Shown here one piece after another: positions 63,565 through 64,000 of a DNA stretch of 64,000 bases; positions within the stretch are counted from its first letter, which is position 1, and each line of letters starts with the position of its first letter. Source of the stretch: Tetrahymena elliotti 4EA (Eukaryota; Ciliophora; Oligohymenophorea; Hymenostomatida; Tetrahymenidae); NCBI GenBank assembly GCA_000231825.2, contig JH720360.1:406872-470871 (forward strand), given 5' to 3'. The translations under genes and the position numbers were made by a program. The notes beneath the pieces were generated by a model. That model searched no databases and was not told where the DNA came from. It saw nothing but the letters and a program-made list of their open reading frames with translations.

Positions 63565-64000
63565 TCATTTTAACTTTCTTATAAAATATTCATTTGAAAA
63601 GAATTTGTATAGATAGGTTAATATATTTTCATTGTATAAAGCATTTAGATACTAAATAGTAAAGATGTACTCTAAAAAGCTGAAAATTTATTAAAATAGA
63701 AAGAAATCAATTCCAAAGACGACTGCGTAAAAAATACTCCAAGTCTAATCTTTCAAAAATTTTAAAGAATTCAGTTAAGGTATAAACCAAATAGAAATAA
63801 AAATAGCTAGTATCGCTATGAAAAAAAATACTATCCCAGCAAAAAATTTGAAAGATTTTCTGAGTAATATTGATAAAATAATTTTAAATGTTTATTTTAT
63901 TGCCAGGCTGGCTAATAAAGCTACAACTAAGAGCTACTACAAATTCTAATTTAAAATAAAGAAATTTATTATTTTTATGTCTTTTTGTAATAATCATTCT
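63565..64000 (-). CDS. Paralogous Cys-rich/membrane protein, last exon (5' partial)
   Basis: The exon 63945-63565 (127 codons with TGA) is preceded by a TTTAAATTAG acceptor; the gene continues beyond the window. The translation (LLVVALLASLAIKQTF, FFFIAILAIFISIWFIPQ, LKFLKDQTWSIFYAV, FSFLEYIFTIQYL) aligns along its length with the last exon of the gene at 55673-60817, which has 129 codons and the same phase. It is a tandem paralogue in the same orientation. Confidence 0.85.

Noticed and set aside
1..64000. tRNA, rRNA, CRISPR, transposase or toxin-antitoxin signals
   Set aside because: I looked for T-loop words, spaced identical repeats, and integrase or transposase motifs on both strands and found none that hold up.

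Overview
This window is AT-rich protist DNA that only reads as genes under the ciliate code, in which TAA and TAG are glutamine and TGA is the only stop. Recognisable proteins (epsilon-tubulin, pyruvate kinase, VDAC, PTPA, METTL13, cyclophilin, ATP synthase gamma) all continue through TAA/TAG and end at TGA. Introns are mostly 45-110 bp, very AT-rich, GT...AG, with a few of 300-660 bp. This fits a macronuclear chromosome of a Tetrahymena-like hymenostome; the species cannot be proved from the sequence alone. Conventional six-frame ORFs miss almost every gene, so the coordinates here come from hand translation with TGA-only stops and hand-placed splice sites checked for phase.

Layout. 1-9.7 kb: two paralogous leucine-rich-repeat proteins on the + strand, the first cut by the window edge. 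10.8-13.0 kb: a minus-strand protein with a WxCC...GC motif, a divergent SERF/4F5-like small protein, and a small unknown minus-strand gene. 14.8-16.5 kb: a cyclophilin, then an unknown 150-residue protein, with a GC-richer hairpin between them. 17.8-19.9 kb: epsilon-tubulin in ten exons. 20.6-23.8 kb: an intronless 1044-residue coiled-coil protein. 24.8-26.2 kb: a LolD/MacB-like ABC ATPase. 26.7-30.0 kb: a 1049-residue Asn/Gln/Ser-rich protein. 31.4-36.2 kb: PTPA, then a two-domain METTL13-like methyltransferase. 37.2-41.6 kb: ATP synthase F1 gamma, then pyruvate kinase. 43.1-44.7 kb: an unknown acidic protein with a Trp-rich motif. 46.0-48.1 kb: a histidine-kinase relic and mitochondrial VDAC. 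49.6-51.7 kb: an RsmH/METTL15 rRNA methyltransferase. 52.9-55.3 kb: an SLC35F6-like transporter and a decayed copy of its 3' end. 55.7-64.0 kb: a large secreted-Cys-rich/transmembrane protein, a relic of a paralogue, and the last exon of a third family member running off the window.

The genes do not form one pathway. Several serve mitochondria or energy metabolism (VDAC, F1 gamma, pyruvate kinase, RsmH-like). Cyclophilin, F1 gamma, pyruvate kinase and VDAC show C-ending codons typical of highly expressed ciliate genes. Epsilon-tubulin and possibly the coiled-coil protein point to basal bodies.

I found no CRISPR array, tRNA, rRNA, transposase or prokaryotic-style system. The most unusual items are the LRR paralogue pair, the acidic Trp-motif protein at 43.1-44.7 kb, the stand-alone LolD-like ATPase, the Cys-rich family with its relic, and the histidine-kinase G2-box relic.
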